DNA of 64,000 bases from Closterium sp. NIES-65 (GCA_948144175.1 CANXME010001988.1:868001-932000), one strand, 5' to 3'. Numbered from the stretch's first letter, positions 1-10,658 are shown. Numbers and translations are program-made. The notes: generated by a model from the letters alone, not told the origin.

Positions 1-2014
1 TGCAGTGATGGCAGCGACGAGGGCGCGCTCTTCTGTAGCAGCTACAACTGCACGGACACCGACAGGGTGAGTTGCGGATCCCTGGTTTCGAATGATGATG
101 ATGACATGTGGGATGCTGCCACGTGATCAAGCAAGTGAAACATGTGAGTAGCATCTGCTGCCCATTCACACGCCTCTCCCCATCAATCACCATTTCATCC
201 TGTCCCCTCCGCGCGACCAGGTGGTGTGTCCAACAGTGGACGGCTCAGCACCCGCGTGTGTTTCGGCCTCTCTGCTGTGCGACGGCACGCCGCACTGCCC
301 TGGCGGCAGCGACGAGGACCGGGCCTTCTGTGCGGACCACGAGTGTGCGCCCGGCCTCATCAAGTGCCCTGGCTCGCTGCTCTGCGTGCCCGGCACGCTC
401 TGCAACGGCTTCCCCGACTGCCGCATGCCCACCGCCCTTGACACCGCTCCTGGCCCCGACCCTGCCACCGGCTCTGATGCCGTCCCTCCACTGAAGCCTG
501 CTGTTATGCCTCGCACCACTGCTCCCACGGCTACTCCTGGTACTGATGGTACTATGGCTGGTGTGGGAGGAGTGATGCAAGGCGGAGCTGCTGGTAACGT
601 GGTCATGATGCTGGAGGGCGTGGCTGCTGACGAGGAGGGAGTCAGCGCTGACGAGGATCCAGTCATGTGTGTGGCGTACGAGTGCCCCGAGGGGTGGAGG
701 AAGTGTGCAGACGGACTGCAGTGCGTATCAGAGGACGCGTGGTGCAGCGGTGTGAAGGAGTGCCACGATGGCAGCGACGAGGACGAGGAGACGTGCACGG
801 GGTACGACTGTGCCGCCACAGGGCGCGTGCTGTGCCCCGGCGGCAAGTACTGCCTGTGGAACTACTGTGACGTGTGCAACGAGGAGCGCCAGCCGCTGTG
901 CCCTGATGCGTCGGACCAGGCGGAGTCAGCGTGCCACCTGAAGCAGAAGTGCCCCGTGCGCTACTACAAGGACGCCCCCCTGCCCCGCCCCCTGCCGCTG
1001 CCCCAACAGGACGGCGCCGTGCACGTGGAGCCGGACAGTGATGGGGCGGATGGGGGGGATGGTGATGGGGGAGACGGAGGAGGGGAGAGTGGGGGGAAGG
1101 CGGGTGGGAGCCATCCGAAGAAGTATGCCAAGGTGAAGACGAGCACAGGGAAGAGCGCTGCTGATGGCACTGGTGCTGCTAGTGAGAATGCCAAGGGGGT
1201 TGAGGGTGGGAGAAGGCCGGGACACCATGCGGCTGGAGTGGGGCATCATAAGAGCAAAGGGCAGCACAACAAGACGCAATCCAGTGCCGACGCTGGCAGC
1301 GGAAGTGAGGAGGCCAAGGCCGGTAATGGCAAGAAGGGAGTGATTGGTACGGAAGAGGCAACAGGCAAAGGCACGGGCAGTGGCAGTGGCAAGGCAGGGA
1401 AAGAGGGTGGCGGGAGCAGCAGCAGCGGCAAGGCAGGGAAAGAGAGCAGTGGGAGCAGCAGTCCGAAGAAGCCTGGCAAGGGCGCGGCTCCCACATCAGG
1501 AGCTTCAGGGGGGAGTAAGGGGAATGGCACCAAGACGGGCAAGGGGGGAGTAGAGAGCAATGGCACGACGGGAGGGAAGGAAGGTAAGGGAGGTAAGGGA
1601 GGTAAGAATGCGGGAGACAATAGCAGCAACGGCACCACAAGCAGCGGCAAGAGCAGAAGCAAAGGCATCAAGAGCGATGGCGATAGCAGCAAGGGCAGCA
1701 GTGGTGACAGCAAGAAAGGTAAGTCAAGCAAAGGAGATGAGGTGAAGACCGACAGCAGCAAGGCAAAGGGAAGCAGCGGTAGTGGCACCATTGGCACGAG
1801 CGAAGCAAAGGCGAAAGGGAAGGCGGAGGGAAGCAAGGGGTCTTCTGCTGAAAAGGTGGCTTCGAGTGGAGGCATGCAGGCAGAGGGCAAGGGGAACAAG
1901 GGTAGCAAGGGAAGCCAGAAGAGCAAGGCGAGCAAAGAAAACAAGGGGAGCACAGGCAGTGTGACCAAAGGCAAGGAGGGTGACGGCACTGGTGTGACCA
2001 AGGGAAAGGGCTGA
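1..2014 (+). CDS. LDL-receptor class A repeat protein (5' end outside window)
   Basis: Two exons are visible, 1-66 and 221-2014, joined in phase 0 across a GTGAGT...CAG intron; the stop is TGA at 2012-2014. The product begins with several Cys-rich repeats ending in C-x-D/G-G-S-D-E-x(3)-C, the calcium-binding signature of LDL-receptor class A domains: one at 1-36, one at the start of exon 2, a degenerate one after it, a well-formed one near residues 153-192 of the second exon, and a last divergent one to about residue 235. From about residue 250 the protein turns into a 350-residue Gly/Ser/Lys low-complexity tail. LDLa repeats normally bind ligands outside the cell, so a secreted or surface protein is inferred. 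No membrane segment is seen in this part; the start and any signal peptide lie outside the window. The specific ligand or role is unknown. Confidence 0.8.
67..220 (+). other. intron of the LDLa-repeat gene
   Basis: The donor GTGAGT begins at 67 and the acceptor CAG ends at 220. Splicing them keeps the Cys spacing of the LDLa domain and the reading frame (phase 0). The enclosed 154 bases hold stop codons in the gene's frame. Confidence 0.75.
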
Positions 2015-2453
2015 GGGCCACGAGGCTCTGTGGGTAGAAGTAGAGCATTAGTAGGTATAGGAAAGAACAGGTTTCCGCTTGTAGAGGGGCAGTGTCTTGC
2101 TGCGCCTATTATCCGCAGTTTCAGAATCTTGTGCGATCTTGATGTGCTTTGATTAGCAGCTTATTATAACTATTGCACGTGTACATAACACTTTGGAAAA
2201 CCACAGCTAACCAGCGAATAAATAGCACAACAGAGGAGGCAGAGGAACCCCAGTGGGCCCTGATGAGCATGTACAAGCTCTGCTACCCTTTGAGGATGTG
2301 ACATTCACCAGGTGCAGCCACTAAGAAACCCATCCTGGTGCGCACTAACAACAAGCAACCCCACACCCCGACCTCAAGTGCACTAACACATTCCATTACA
2401 AAAAGCAGGAAACTGTCTACATTATGGCATGTCCTGCAAAGAGTTTACAGCTT
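2015..2453. other. convergent 3' UTR spacer
   Basis: This stretch lies between the stop codons of two convergent genes. It holds a consensus AATAAA at 2217-2222, about 200 bases past the plus-strand stop, which is the likely poly(A) signal of the LDLa gene. No open frame or RNA gene is recognisable. Confidence 0.6.
2217..2222 (+). terminator. poly(A) signal AATAAA
   Basis: The exact hexamer lies downstream of the LDLa-gene stop at 2014, in an AT-rich stretch unlike the GC-rich coding region before it. Confidence 0.5.
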
Positions 2454-3915
2454 TCACACGTTGTAAGGAGGCACATTGGCCTTGCCTGCTGGCGGCACAG
2501 CGGCGTCAGCAATGGCCTTGAGCATGCCGCGCTTGTGGATGCGGATGATGTAATACCAGAACATGGCGATGTAGATGAAGGCCGCGAAATATGCCATCGC
2601 ACATGCCCCACGCACCTTGCTCACATTCGCATTAGCATCATCCACGATTTGCTTAAGAAGAGTTCCGTAACTCAGTTGTGAAGTGACTGTGTTGCTCATG
2701 CTAAATGTGACCAACAGGTTCTTGATCTCATTATCACTGAGATTGCCACTCATCGCACTGTGAAAGAATGGAGATGGGTAAGCAGAAATGGACATGTGAA
2801 AAACAGAAATCCAATATGGCATGAAATTATGCAGAAATCATACGTTGCCCACTTGTGCAGAGCAGAGATGCTACATGGACATACTAGACAGTCATAGCAC
2901 GTGTCTTGCGTACGTACCTGTTCAAGTCGCTGGCATTCCACCACATGTTGCACGCAGCTGCTGCGGACGTGGCGGCGGCGAACAGAAGGAGTGACATAAT
3001 CTGTCAACCAGGGGAGAAGTAATGCAACCTTTTAAAAAAACGAGAAAGAAACACTGGAAAACGTTCAAAAGAGAACAAGAATGACGCACAGGCAAGTAAC
3101 TTAATAGGTGCTTTTTCGTATCTCATCACAAAGCTAGCAGGAGCGCGCGACGAGTATGCGGGAGACACTGTAGATTACGATGACTCAATACAGAGTGATA
3201 TCCCCGTTTTGGAAGCTCGCATAGCACTCTCAGCAGGTTTTAAAAAACTGCACTGCTCGCGCGGCTCTTGAGTATGGAGGGACTCACGTAGGTCTCAAAG
3301 AACTGCACGAGGTCCATCACGGCGTCGTACGCCTCGGAGCCCGCGACGCACATGCGCACGGCGTTGTAGATGAAGAGCATAAGCGCCAATATGAACCCCA
3401 GAATGGTGACGCCCACCAGAAACGCGCCCGCGGCGTACCCCGTCACCGCCTCCTTGGTGGCGAAGCACAGACTGCGGATGTAACAAGGATACAGGAACCA
3501 AGAAGAAAAAGGAAAGTATCTAAATACACGTATGTGTTGTGAGAGAACGCATTTATTTGCTTGTGCAGTCAGCTCGAGCTTCTGGAAACGGGAAGAGAAA
3601 TCGAGCTCAGGTGTGCTGACTTCGAGCGCAAGCGAATTGACGATGAGCGACACGCATGAAGATGCGAGCGCACCTGAAAGAGACGAGGCAGAAGAGAAAG
3701 ATGCCGATGCGGAGGCCGAAAGGGAACCACGTGTACAGCGGAGACCGCTTGTTATTATCGCAGCAACATCCCGGATTGTTCGGCGCTGGGGCTGGCCCTG
3801 TGGCGGCGTACTGGGGTGGTGGCGCGGTGAACTGGGGTGGTGGCGCGGTGAACTGGGGTGGTGGCGCGGCGTTGAAACTCATGCCCTGCATGTTCGGAGC
3901 CTGCTGCGCAGCCAT
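2454..3915 (-). CDS. CASP-like/MARVEL-type four-helix membrane protein, four exons
   Basis: Exons read on the minus strand are 3915-3674, 3471-3288, 3000-2918 and 2757-2454; all introns are GT-AG and phases match, giving 270 residues with TGA at 2456-2454. The start MAAQQAP was chosen because the upstream in-frame segment looks like leader. Residues 18-36 are three PPPQF/Y-type repeats and a CCC cluster follows at 50-52. Predicted helices lie near 64-84, 93-116, 143-160 and 220-241. Helix 1 carries an Arg and helix 3 is preceded by an acidic residue (Glu140) and is Ala-rich, the pattern known from CASP-like and MARVEL proteins, which usually have Asp there. These families scaffold plasma-membrane domains or traffic vesicles. 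The long loop between helices 3 and 4 is atypical. The gene model is well supported, the family call moderately. Confidence 0.7.
3810..3871 (-). repeat. 21-bp tandem repeat coding for Pro-rich heptads
   Basis: Three consecutive copies of a 21-base unit lie inside exon 1 of the tetraspan gene and encode the PPPQFTA heptads of its cytosolic N-terminus. The period is a multiple of three, so copy-number change would keep the frame. Confidence 0.8.
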
Positions 3916-4017
3916 TTCGAACTTGCGACTATTCTTAGAAATTGCGGACGGACACTGATTCCGGCTTGTTAACAGTGCGATGTCACAACAGCAACTGTTT
4001 TGGAAGAATAATAACAA

Positions 4018-4852
4018 AATACCGTGCTATAGTGGCGCGTTCCGCGGGAACAACTTCTCGGGAATTTCAATTGAGCTCTTGCGGAGTTCGTCAAATGCGA
4101 TACTGGGAACTTGGGTGCAGAGGCGGTAGAATACGAGGACAAGAAAGGGAGGGATTGGACAGGTGCGAGGAAGGGAATGAGGCCCAGCGGATTTATCTTG
4201 AATTGTTGCTGCAGGGGAGTGGGTTTGGAGAAATGTGAGTGCACCGCGCGCTCCGTTAGGGAAGGTGTCTGCTCAATTGTGAGCGCTGACATGGCGTTCC
4301 AGCACGCTGTGGGAGTGGGCGGGGTCCAGCTCGTCCGGAGTCTTGCACGCTTCTTGGCGGAGCTGGTCAAAGTCTACGGCGTCTCTCAATATGAGTCTGG
4401 TTGGGGCATTCACGTTAGGTCAATGCTGCGTGAAGGCCATTGCCCTGCTGGTGGGGATCAACGTCGAGCACCATGCGATGGTGTAGCGACGTCAAGAAAC
4501 ACTTGGGACGCGGTGCAATGCAAGTGCAAATCTCGCAGGATCGTCTTCAAACATCGAGCCCCAAAACCGAGTGGGCAGATCGATTGGCGAAACGTGGCGA
4601 CCGCGACGTTGTAACGATCGCCCCTTGAGAATTGACGATCTCCCGCGATCAGTGATCAGTCGCATTCGCACACTATACAGAAATTTTACAAAAAACGTAC
4701 TATAACATAGTTACAGCGTCGTAAATAGGGTAACCGATCCGCACATCGATCGCGACTGACAATTGATCGTCTACTTTCTTCGATGCATAACACAACCTTT
4801 AGTGTCCATGGCAATGGCAATGACAATGCGGCCATGGCCATGGCGGAGAGCT
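4018..4852. other. intergenic, no gene recognised
   Basis: This region lies upstream of the minus-strand tetraspan gene. Open frames of 130-170 codons occur on both strands around 3969-4614, but they overlap each other, match no family I know and show no domain. It may hold the promoter of the tetraspan gene. Around 4805-4845 there is a simple CCATGG/CAATGG-rich stretch. Confidence 0.5.
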
Positions 4853-5212
4853 TTAAAGCTCGCGGCCCAAATTGCGGGGCGCGCTGGCCAAGCTTACTAA
4901 GGTTGACGGGGGTGATGTTTTGAGAGCTGTTTGGGTTGCGAAGGGTGGTTACGAGAAGTGAAATGCAATCTGATTGGCCAGTTTTTTTTGTCGAATGGGA
5001 GAGCAGGGAACAACAATATGTTGATTGCAATTTGGAACTCTCGAAGCAAACCCAAGTTGCTCCCAGGGGTTTGTCGTGTCAACGAAAACCCCAAGGGTCT
5101 AGCGCGAAACTGGGCGAAAGGAAACAGCCCAACTCCCAACAAGTCAACTTCTTCTCCCACCACCCAAAGGTCAACCTTACTAAGGTTGAACAATTTGGGC
5201 CGCGAGCTTTAA
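4853..5212. mobile_element. candidate small inverted-repeat (MITE-like) element
   Basis: Positions 4853-4874 and the reverse complement of 5191-5212 are an identical 22-base inverted repeat starting TTAAAGCTCGCGG. A second inner pair (4893-4907 against 5170-5184) matches at 14 of 15 bases. Both ends carry TTAA, which could be a target duplication, but the ends do not look like standard piggyBac termini. No transposase frame is present inside, so it would be non-autonomous. Confidence 0.45.
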
Positions 5213-5694
5213 CTCCACCAATGTGTATCAATTTCCAGCATGAATCTTGTTTCGGCTCACCCAAGCGATGCACGGCTTTAAGCTCTACACAACGGTGTCC
5301 TTTTAGTGTTCATTACGGGAACCTAAATACACTTTTCTTGAGTTCCAGGCTGTCGCTATTGTTATGCCTAACAAGACAGGTTTCAACACATTTATCAAGG
5401 GGGAGTTTTAAGCCAGAACATGGATCCTACCGCGTTCAACAACCTTCTCTACTGTCAACCCACGTCAGGATCAATGCACAGGCTAGGCAATGCTCAAGGT
5501 TTCCCGCGGAAAGCTATGATCGAAGCTGGACGACAACTTCCATGGCGCCAACGATTTCATCAGGCCTGGACCTGCAACGTTTCTCCTTCAAGCACAGGAA
5601 ATATAAGCCAACAGCAAAGTCAGCAAATGTGCTCAGATCAACTTCTTCATCAGCCTTTGCCTGGCTGCTAAGCTGTCATTATCATCATCGCACC
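5213..5694 (+). other. presumed 5' flank or 5' UTR of LINE-A
   Basis: The LINE ORF1 frame stays open upstream through this region, but the composition differs from the clear ORF1 and no motif is seen. I treat it as the element's 5' UTR or flank. The true LINE 5' boundary could not be placed because no target duplication was found by eye. Confidence 0.35.
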
Positions 5695-6240
5695 ATGGGG
5701 AAGGGACGCAACGGCAAGAGCACCAAGAAGCATGACAACAACATTGAGAACAAAGACGAGCATGATGTTCCTGACGTACCTGCGAAGGAATCTGACGGCA
5801 AGGGACGGACTCCCGCTGGCTCAACATCCACGTCTGTGCATGGTCCGTTTGAAGCTCTCCTGGACCTGCCGAGCGAAGCTGACAAGGATGGCGGATCTGG
5901 CGAGAAGGAGCCTACGGGGGAAAATGTGGTCAATGACAATGAAGAAGAGGCGCGCACGGAGGTCACTGCTGAAGAAAGTGTGGACGACGGAGATGATGCG
6001 CTGCCAGCTGACGATGAGGATGGCTACTTGAGCGATGATTCCGACGAGCATCTGGAGCCGGACTCGCTTAAGCGTTTTTCACTAACTCTACTGGTGCCGA
6101 CTCTCAGGAGGGTGGAGGTTAAGCGTGCCACAATGACTGTCGCCGCGATGCTGGATGCGTGGAAGGACCTTCTTTCAGCTGATGTGCTTCAAACCACAAC
6201 TTACCAAGACCTTGCGCCGATGTACCTTTCTGGCGCGCGG

Positions 6241-6371
6241 TGTCAGAACATATAGCTTGTGCTTATTGTGTAGGCTATAGTGGGGTAGCCCACAAGGGCT
6301 ACAACCCAATTAGGGTTAGTACTTGTACTCAGTTCATTCATAGTTCATCCATTCTCGTTCAACTTCTCTCA
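6241..6371 (+). repeat. Copia-A 5' LTR
   Basis: The 131 bases match 14354-14484 with two differences. TG...CA ends and the adjoining PBS define the borders. Confidence 0.92.
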
Positions 6372-6400
6372 TGGTATCGAGCAGGTTCCCTTGTGGGAAC
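6372..6400 (+). promoter_or_regulatory. Copia-A primer-binding site and adjacent hairpin
   Basis: The sequence TGGTATCGAGCAGG starts at the first base after the LTR and resembles the plant initiator tRNA(Met) site TGGTATCAGAGC with one base missing. It is followed by a perfect 6-bp stem (6385-6390 with 6395-6400) and a TTGT loop, also present in Copia-B and Copia-G. Confidence 0.7.
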
Positions 6401-6477
6401 TGCGCTTAGGGCCCACCACTTCGATTTTTTTTTACTGCCCGAAGCGCGCTCATCCCGAGTCGCGCCTCGGGCTGTTA

Positions 6478-8190
6478 ACTCGACGAGCCGCCCTAGCGGC
6501 CTTCCCTCCCCTAGCGGCCCTGCCGCCCTACTGTCGCGGCCCCGCCGCCCCTGATTCGCGGCCTCGCCGCCCTGCTTTAGCGGCCCCGCCGCCCTGCTTT
6601 AGCGGCCCCGCCGCCCTACACCTAGCGGCCCCGCCGCCCTACACTTCGCGGCCCCGCCGCCCTGCTTTAGCGGCCCCACCGCCCTACACCTCGCGGCCCC
6701 GCCGCCCTACACCTCGCGGCCCCACCGCCCTGCTTTAGCGGCCCCGCCGCCCTACACCTAGCGGCCCCGCCGCCCTACACTTCGCGGCCCCGCCGCCCTG
6801 CTTTAGCGGCCCCGCCGCTCTACACCTCGCGGCCCCGCCGCCCTGCTTTAGCGGCCCCGCCGCCCTACACCTCGCGGCCCCGCCGCCCTGCTTTAGCGGC
6901 CCTGCCGCCCTACTGTCGCGGCCCCGCCGCCCCTGATTCGCGGCCTCGCCGCCCTGCTTTAGCGGCCCCGCCGCCCTGCTTTAGCGGCCCTGCCGCCCTA
7001 CTGTCGCGGCCCCGCCGCCGCTGATTCGCGGCCTCGCCGCCATGCTTTAGCGGCCCCGCCGCCCTGCTTTAGCGGCCCCGCCGCCCTACACCTAGCGGCC
7101 CCGCCGCCCTACACTTCGCGGCCCCGCCGCCCTGCTTTAGCGGCCCCACCGCCCTACACCTCGCGGCCCCGCCGCCCTGCTTTAGCGGCCCCGCCGCCCT
7201 ACACCTAGCGGCCCCGCCGCCCTACACTTCGCGGCCCCGCCGCCCTGCTTTAGCGGCCCCGCCGCTCTACACCTCGCGGCCCCGCCGCCCTGCTTTAGCG
7301 GCCCCGCCGCCCTACACCTCGCGGCCCCGCCGCCCTGCTTTAGCGGCCCTGCCGCCCTACTGTCGCGGCCCCGCCGCCCCTGATTCGCAGCCTCGCCGCC
7401 CTGCTTTAGCGGCCCCGCCGCCCTGCTTTAGCGGCCCCGCCGCCCTACACCTAGCGGCCCCGCCGCCCTACACTTCGCGGCCCCGCCGCCCTGCTTTAGC
7501 GGCCCCACCGCCCTACACCTCGCGGCCCCGCCGCCCTGCTTTAGCGGCCCCGCCGCCCTACACCTAGCGGCCCCGCCGCCCTACACTTCGCGGCCCCGCC
7601 GCCCTGCTTTAGCGGCCCCGCCGCTCTACACCTCGCGGCCCCACCGCCCTGCTTTAGTGGCCCCGCCGCCCTACACCTCGCGGCCCCGCCGCCCTACACT
7701 TCTCAGCCCCGCCGCCCGACTCTACCGGCCCCGCCCCCCCCACTTTGCAACCCCGCAGCCCCACTTCGCGGCCCCGCCGCCCGACTCTACCGGCCCCGCC
7801 GCCCTTCCGCTGCGGCCCCGCCGCCCTGCACCTGAGGCCCCGCTGCCCGTCTGCTGCGGCCCTGCCACTCTCCTCTCCTGACCGCCACCCGAGCCGCCGA
7901 CCGCAGCACCACCCTGCAGCGTGCACCCGAGCAGCCGACCGCCGCGCCGCCGAGTACCGGAGGAGCCGGGCCGCCCAGCTGCAGAGCCGCCCGGCCGCCC
8001 ACCAGCCGAGCCGCCGTTCAGCCGGGCCGCCCAGCAGCCGAGCCGCCCAGCAGCCGAGCGCCGAGCCGCCGAGCCGCCCAGCCGCCGAGCCGCTGTGCAG
8101 CCGAGCCGCCCAGCAGCCGAGCGCCGGGCCGCCGAGCCGCCCAGCAGCCGAGCCGCCCTACTACCGAGCCGCCCGACCTGCCCTGTCCGG
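6478..8190 (+). repeat. GC-rich minisatellite array in the Copia-A leader
   Basis: From about 6478 to 7740 the leader consists of 22-23-bp units of the form GCGGCCCCGCCGCCCT plus a variable tail (GCTTTA, ACACCT, ACACTTC or ACTGTC). Blocks of units are themselves repeated, for example the ACTGTC/GATTC block near 6525, 6910, 6990 and 7350. From about 7870 a second repeat of the type GCCGAGCCGCCCAGCA runs to about 8190. The array lies between the PBS hairpin and the Gag ATG, so it is untranslated leader. Confidence 0.85.
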
Positions 8191-8256
8191 TGAGCGCAGC
8201 CCCACTATCATTGCGTGCCCTTCCCCTACTACTTGCACTACTAGTCTATCGTCGTC

Positions 8257-8729
8257 ATGGCTACCCCTAGTGTCCTCACTTTTGACGCTGAGGGTCGAGC
8301 CATTGACTTTGAGGTCTAGGTCGACGACCTGCAGCTGTTTTTACAGTGCGATAGGGCGGACGGTCTTTCTCTCTTTGACCTCACCTCTGGCGCCTCTCCT
8401 GCCCCTGCTACTGACGCTGACCCCACTGTTCGCTCTCAGTGGGCCACCCGCGATGCTGCTGCACGTCTTGCTGTGCGTCGCCACCTGCCTACCACTGAGC
8501 GCGCGCACTTTAGTCAGTACAAGAGTGCTCAGACATTGTACGACGCTGTAGTTGCGCGCTACTCTTCTCCTGCCACTGCTGCACTGAGCCGCCTCATGCT
8601 ACCGTACCTCTTTTCTGACCTTGCTGCCTTTCCCACAGTCGCCGACCTCATTACGCACCTCCGCACTAGTGACACTCGCTACCGCGCCGCACTTCCTGCT
8701 GAGTTCTGCGCCAAGAACCCCCCCCCCCC
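8257..8729 (+). pseudogene. Copia-A Gag, N-terminal part
   Basis: The frame opens with ATG at 8257 (MATPSVLTFDAEGR), the same start found in Copia-B and nearly so in Copia-G. A TAG at 8317-8319 replaces the Trp of the conserved VWVDDLQL segment. The rest encodes the helical Gag core (HFSQYK, YSSPATAALSRL, HLRTSDTRYR). It ends in a run of 12 C at 8718-8729, where the frame shifts to the next segment; the homopolymer suggests a slippage indel. Confidence 0.75.
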
Positions 8730-10193
8730 ATGTACATCACTCTCTATTACATAGTCGCACGCCTCCCTGACTCCCTTCGCGTAGTCAGGGACCACTTTCT
8801 CTCAGTCTGTCCTACCACTCTCACTGTTGACCTCCTCGAGAAGGCCCTTCTGGCGGCGGAGAACAGCATCGTCGCTGTAGGAGCCTCTCGGGGTGACCCT
8901 CGCACCCCCATCTTTGAGGGGTGTTCTCCTTCCCCCCTGCTGCCCTCTGTTGCCTCTGCTACTGCTGCCGACCTGCTTGGTCTTGAGTCGGTCGGTGCGG
9001 CGTGTGCCCCTAGCGGGAGACGCCGACCTGGCAAGGGCAAGGGGGGCAAGGGCGCGGGTGGAGCTGGCGGGGGCGGTGGAGGTGGCGGTGGAGGCGGCGG
9101 AGGGAGTGGGGGTGGCGGTGGGAGTGGTGGCGGGGGTGGTGGTGGTGGTGGCGGCAGCGGAGGCGGAGGTGGTGGCGGCGGCAGCGGTGGGAGCGGAGGC
9201 GGCGGTGGTGGCGGAGGTGGAGGCGGCGGTGGCGGAGGGGGTGGAGCTGGTCGGGGTGGTGCCCCGCAGCGGAGCGGCTCTGGTGGTGGTCAGCGCCAGC
9301 AGCAGCAGCGTTCTCGGGACATCCCCCCGCCTCAGCAGCTCCGTGAGTGGTACGCGCAGCGTCAGCGTGGTGGGGGTTTTGGTCCGTGCACCTACGTCCT
9401 TCGTTCCGGCGACCGCGCGGGTGAGCAGTGTGGGGGTGCCCACCCCACCCAGCGCTGCTTTGGCCGCCTGAAGGATGCTTGGCGTCAGCAGTTCCCCGAG
9501 GCTAGTGAGATTCCCCGCTGGGGAGAGCTGTCTAGGGCTGGCGTAGCTATCTTTGATCTTGACTTTGATGCTATCCTTGCTGCCATGTATGCTGTGACTA
9601 TTAGTGATGAGGGTGACTGTTACCGGTGTTTCCTGCCTGACCCGGGCATTGGTACTGCTGCGCTAGGTGCTTGTGAGGCTGCTGCTCTAGGTGCCAGTGC
9701 GTCTGCGCTCTCAGGTACTGGTGAGGCTGCGCTCTCAGGTACTGCGTCGGCTTCGGCCTCCCTCACCTTCACACTTGACTCAGGGGCTTCTCGCTCCTTC
9801 TTTCAAGACCGCACCACACTCACGCCGCTTGGTCGGCCGGTTGCAGTCTCCCTGGCTGACCCCTCTGGGGGCCCTGTCCTCTCTCACTTCTCCACTGTCC
9901 TCCCGTGTCCGGCTGCCCCCTCGGGCACCCTGTCTGGTCTGTACCTCCCCTCGTTCTTGACGAACTTGGTGAGTGGTGCTGACCTGCAGGATACGGGAGT
10001 TCACCAATTCACTCCTGCGAGTCAGCGGGTGACCCACTGCACGGACGCTCGGACAGGCCGACACCTGGCCACGTTTACACGTCGGCCGGGTCAAGCCTGT
10101 CACACTGACCACTGCGTCTCCTCCAGTCACTGCGTCTGGTCAGGTAGCTGCGTCGGGTCAGGTGTTTGCTGCCGCGTCCAGGTCTGGTCCTGA
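8730..10193 (+). pseudogene. Copia-A Gag C-terminal part and protease
   Basis: This segment continues Gag after the poly-C frameshift. It carries a long poly-Gly/Ser tract (9045-9250), then a Cys/His box C-x13-C-x3-H-x4-C (about 9388-9459) where copia Gag normally has its RNA-binding zinc knuckle. The protease follows with LDSGAS near 9775-9792, the catalytic Asp-Ser-Gly of copia aspartic proteases. The frame ends at a TGA at 10191-10193, just before the integrase zinc-binding region, through a further frameshift near 10150. Confidence 0.78.
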
Positions 10194-10638
10194 GTCTGCC
10201 CCCTGCTCGTGTCGCCTCCTGTCTCACGAGACTCTCCTGTGGCACCACCGTCTTGGCCACCCCTCCTTGCCTCGTCTTCGGGGCATGGCTTCCCGTGTCC
10301 TTGTCTCTGGTCTCCCCCGGTCTCTCCCTCCCCTTCCTTCGGGGCCAGGACCTTCCTGTGTCCCCTGTGTCGAGGGGCGGCTCAGGGCTGCCCCTCACTC
10401 CTCCCAGTTTCCCCCGACAGAGGCTCCTCTGCAGACGCTTCACATGGACGTGTGGGGCCCGGCCCGCGTCCGTGGACAGGGTCACGAGCGCTACTTCCTG
10501 CTGGTGGTTGACGACTACTCGCGTTACACCACAGTCTTCCCCTTGCGCAGCAAGGGTGATGTCACTGAGGTGTTGACCGACTGGATCCGCGCAGCTCGTC
10601 TCCAACTCAGGAGGAGCTTCGGCTCGTCTGCACTCTGA
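10162..10638 (+). pseudogene. Copia-A integrase, zinc-binding region and first catalytic Asp
   Basis: The frame carries HHRLGH and C-V-P-C, the HHCC zinc domain that precedes copia integrase cores, then HMDVWGP with the first catalytic Asp and VVDDYSRY. It stops at 10638. Comparison with Copia-B shows two small deletions (about 10620-10655) around the second catalytic Asp (HSDRG), which force frameshifts. Confidence 0.75.
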
Positions 10639-10658
10639 CCGAGGTTCAGAGTTCTCCC

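Noticed and set aside
187-846. 219-codon minus-strand frame
   Set aside because: It is antisense to the LDLa exon and has no domain.
1246-2001. 251-codon Leu/Pro-rich minus-strand frame
   Set aside because: It mirrors the repetitive Gly/Ser/Lys tail of the LDLa gene, whose frame, splice site and Cys pattern are well supported.
2424-2681. 85-codon plus-strand frame
   Set aside because: It overlaps the last exon of the minus-strand tetraspan gene, whose splice phases all agree.
4111-4614. 167-codon plus-strand frame in the first intergenic region
   Set aside because: No recognisable domain, an overlapping minus-strand frame of similar length, and no splice or start evidence.
6478-7740. CRISPR-like direct repeats
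   Set aside because: Repeats are contiguous or have variable short tails rather than unique spacers, the context is a copia leader, and the genome is eukaryotic.
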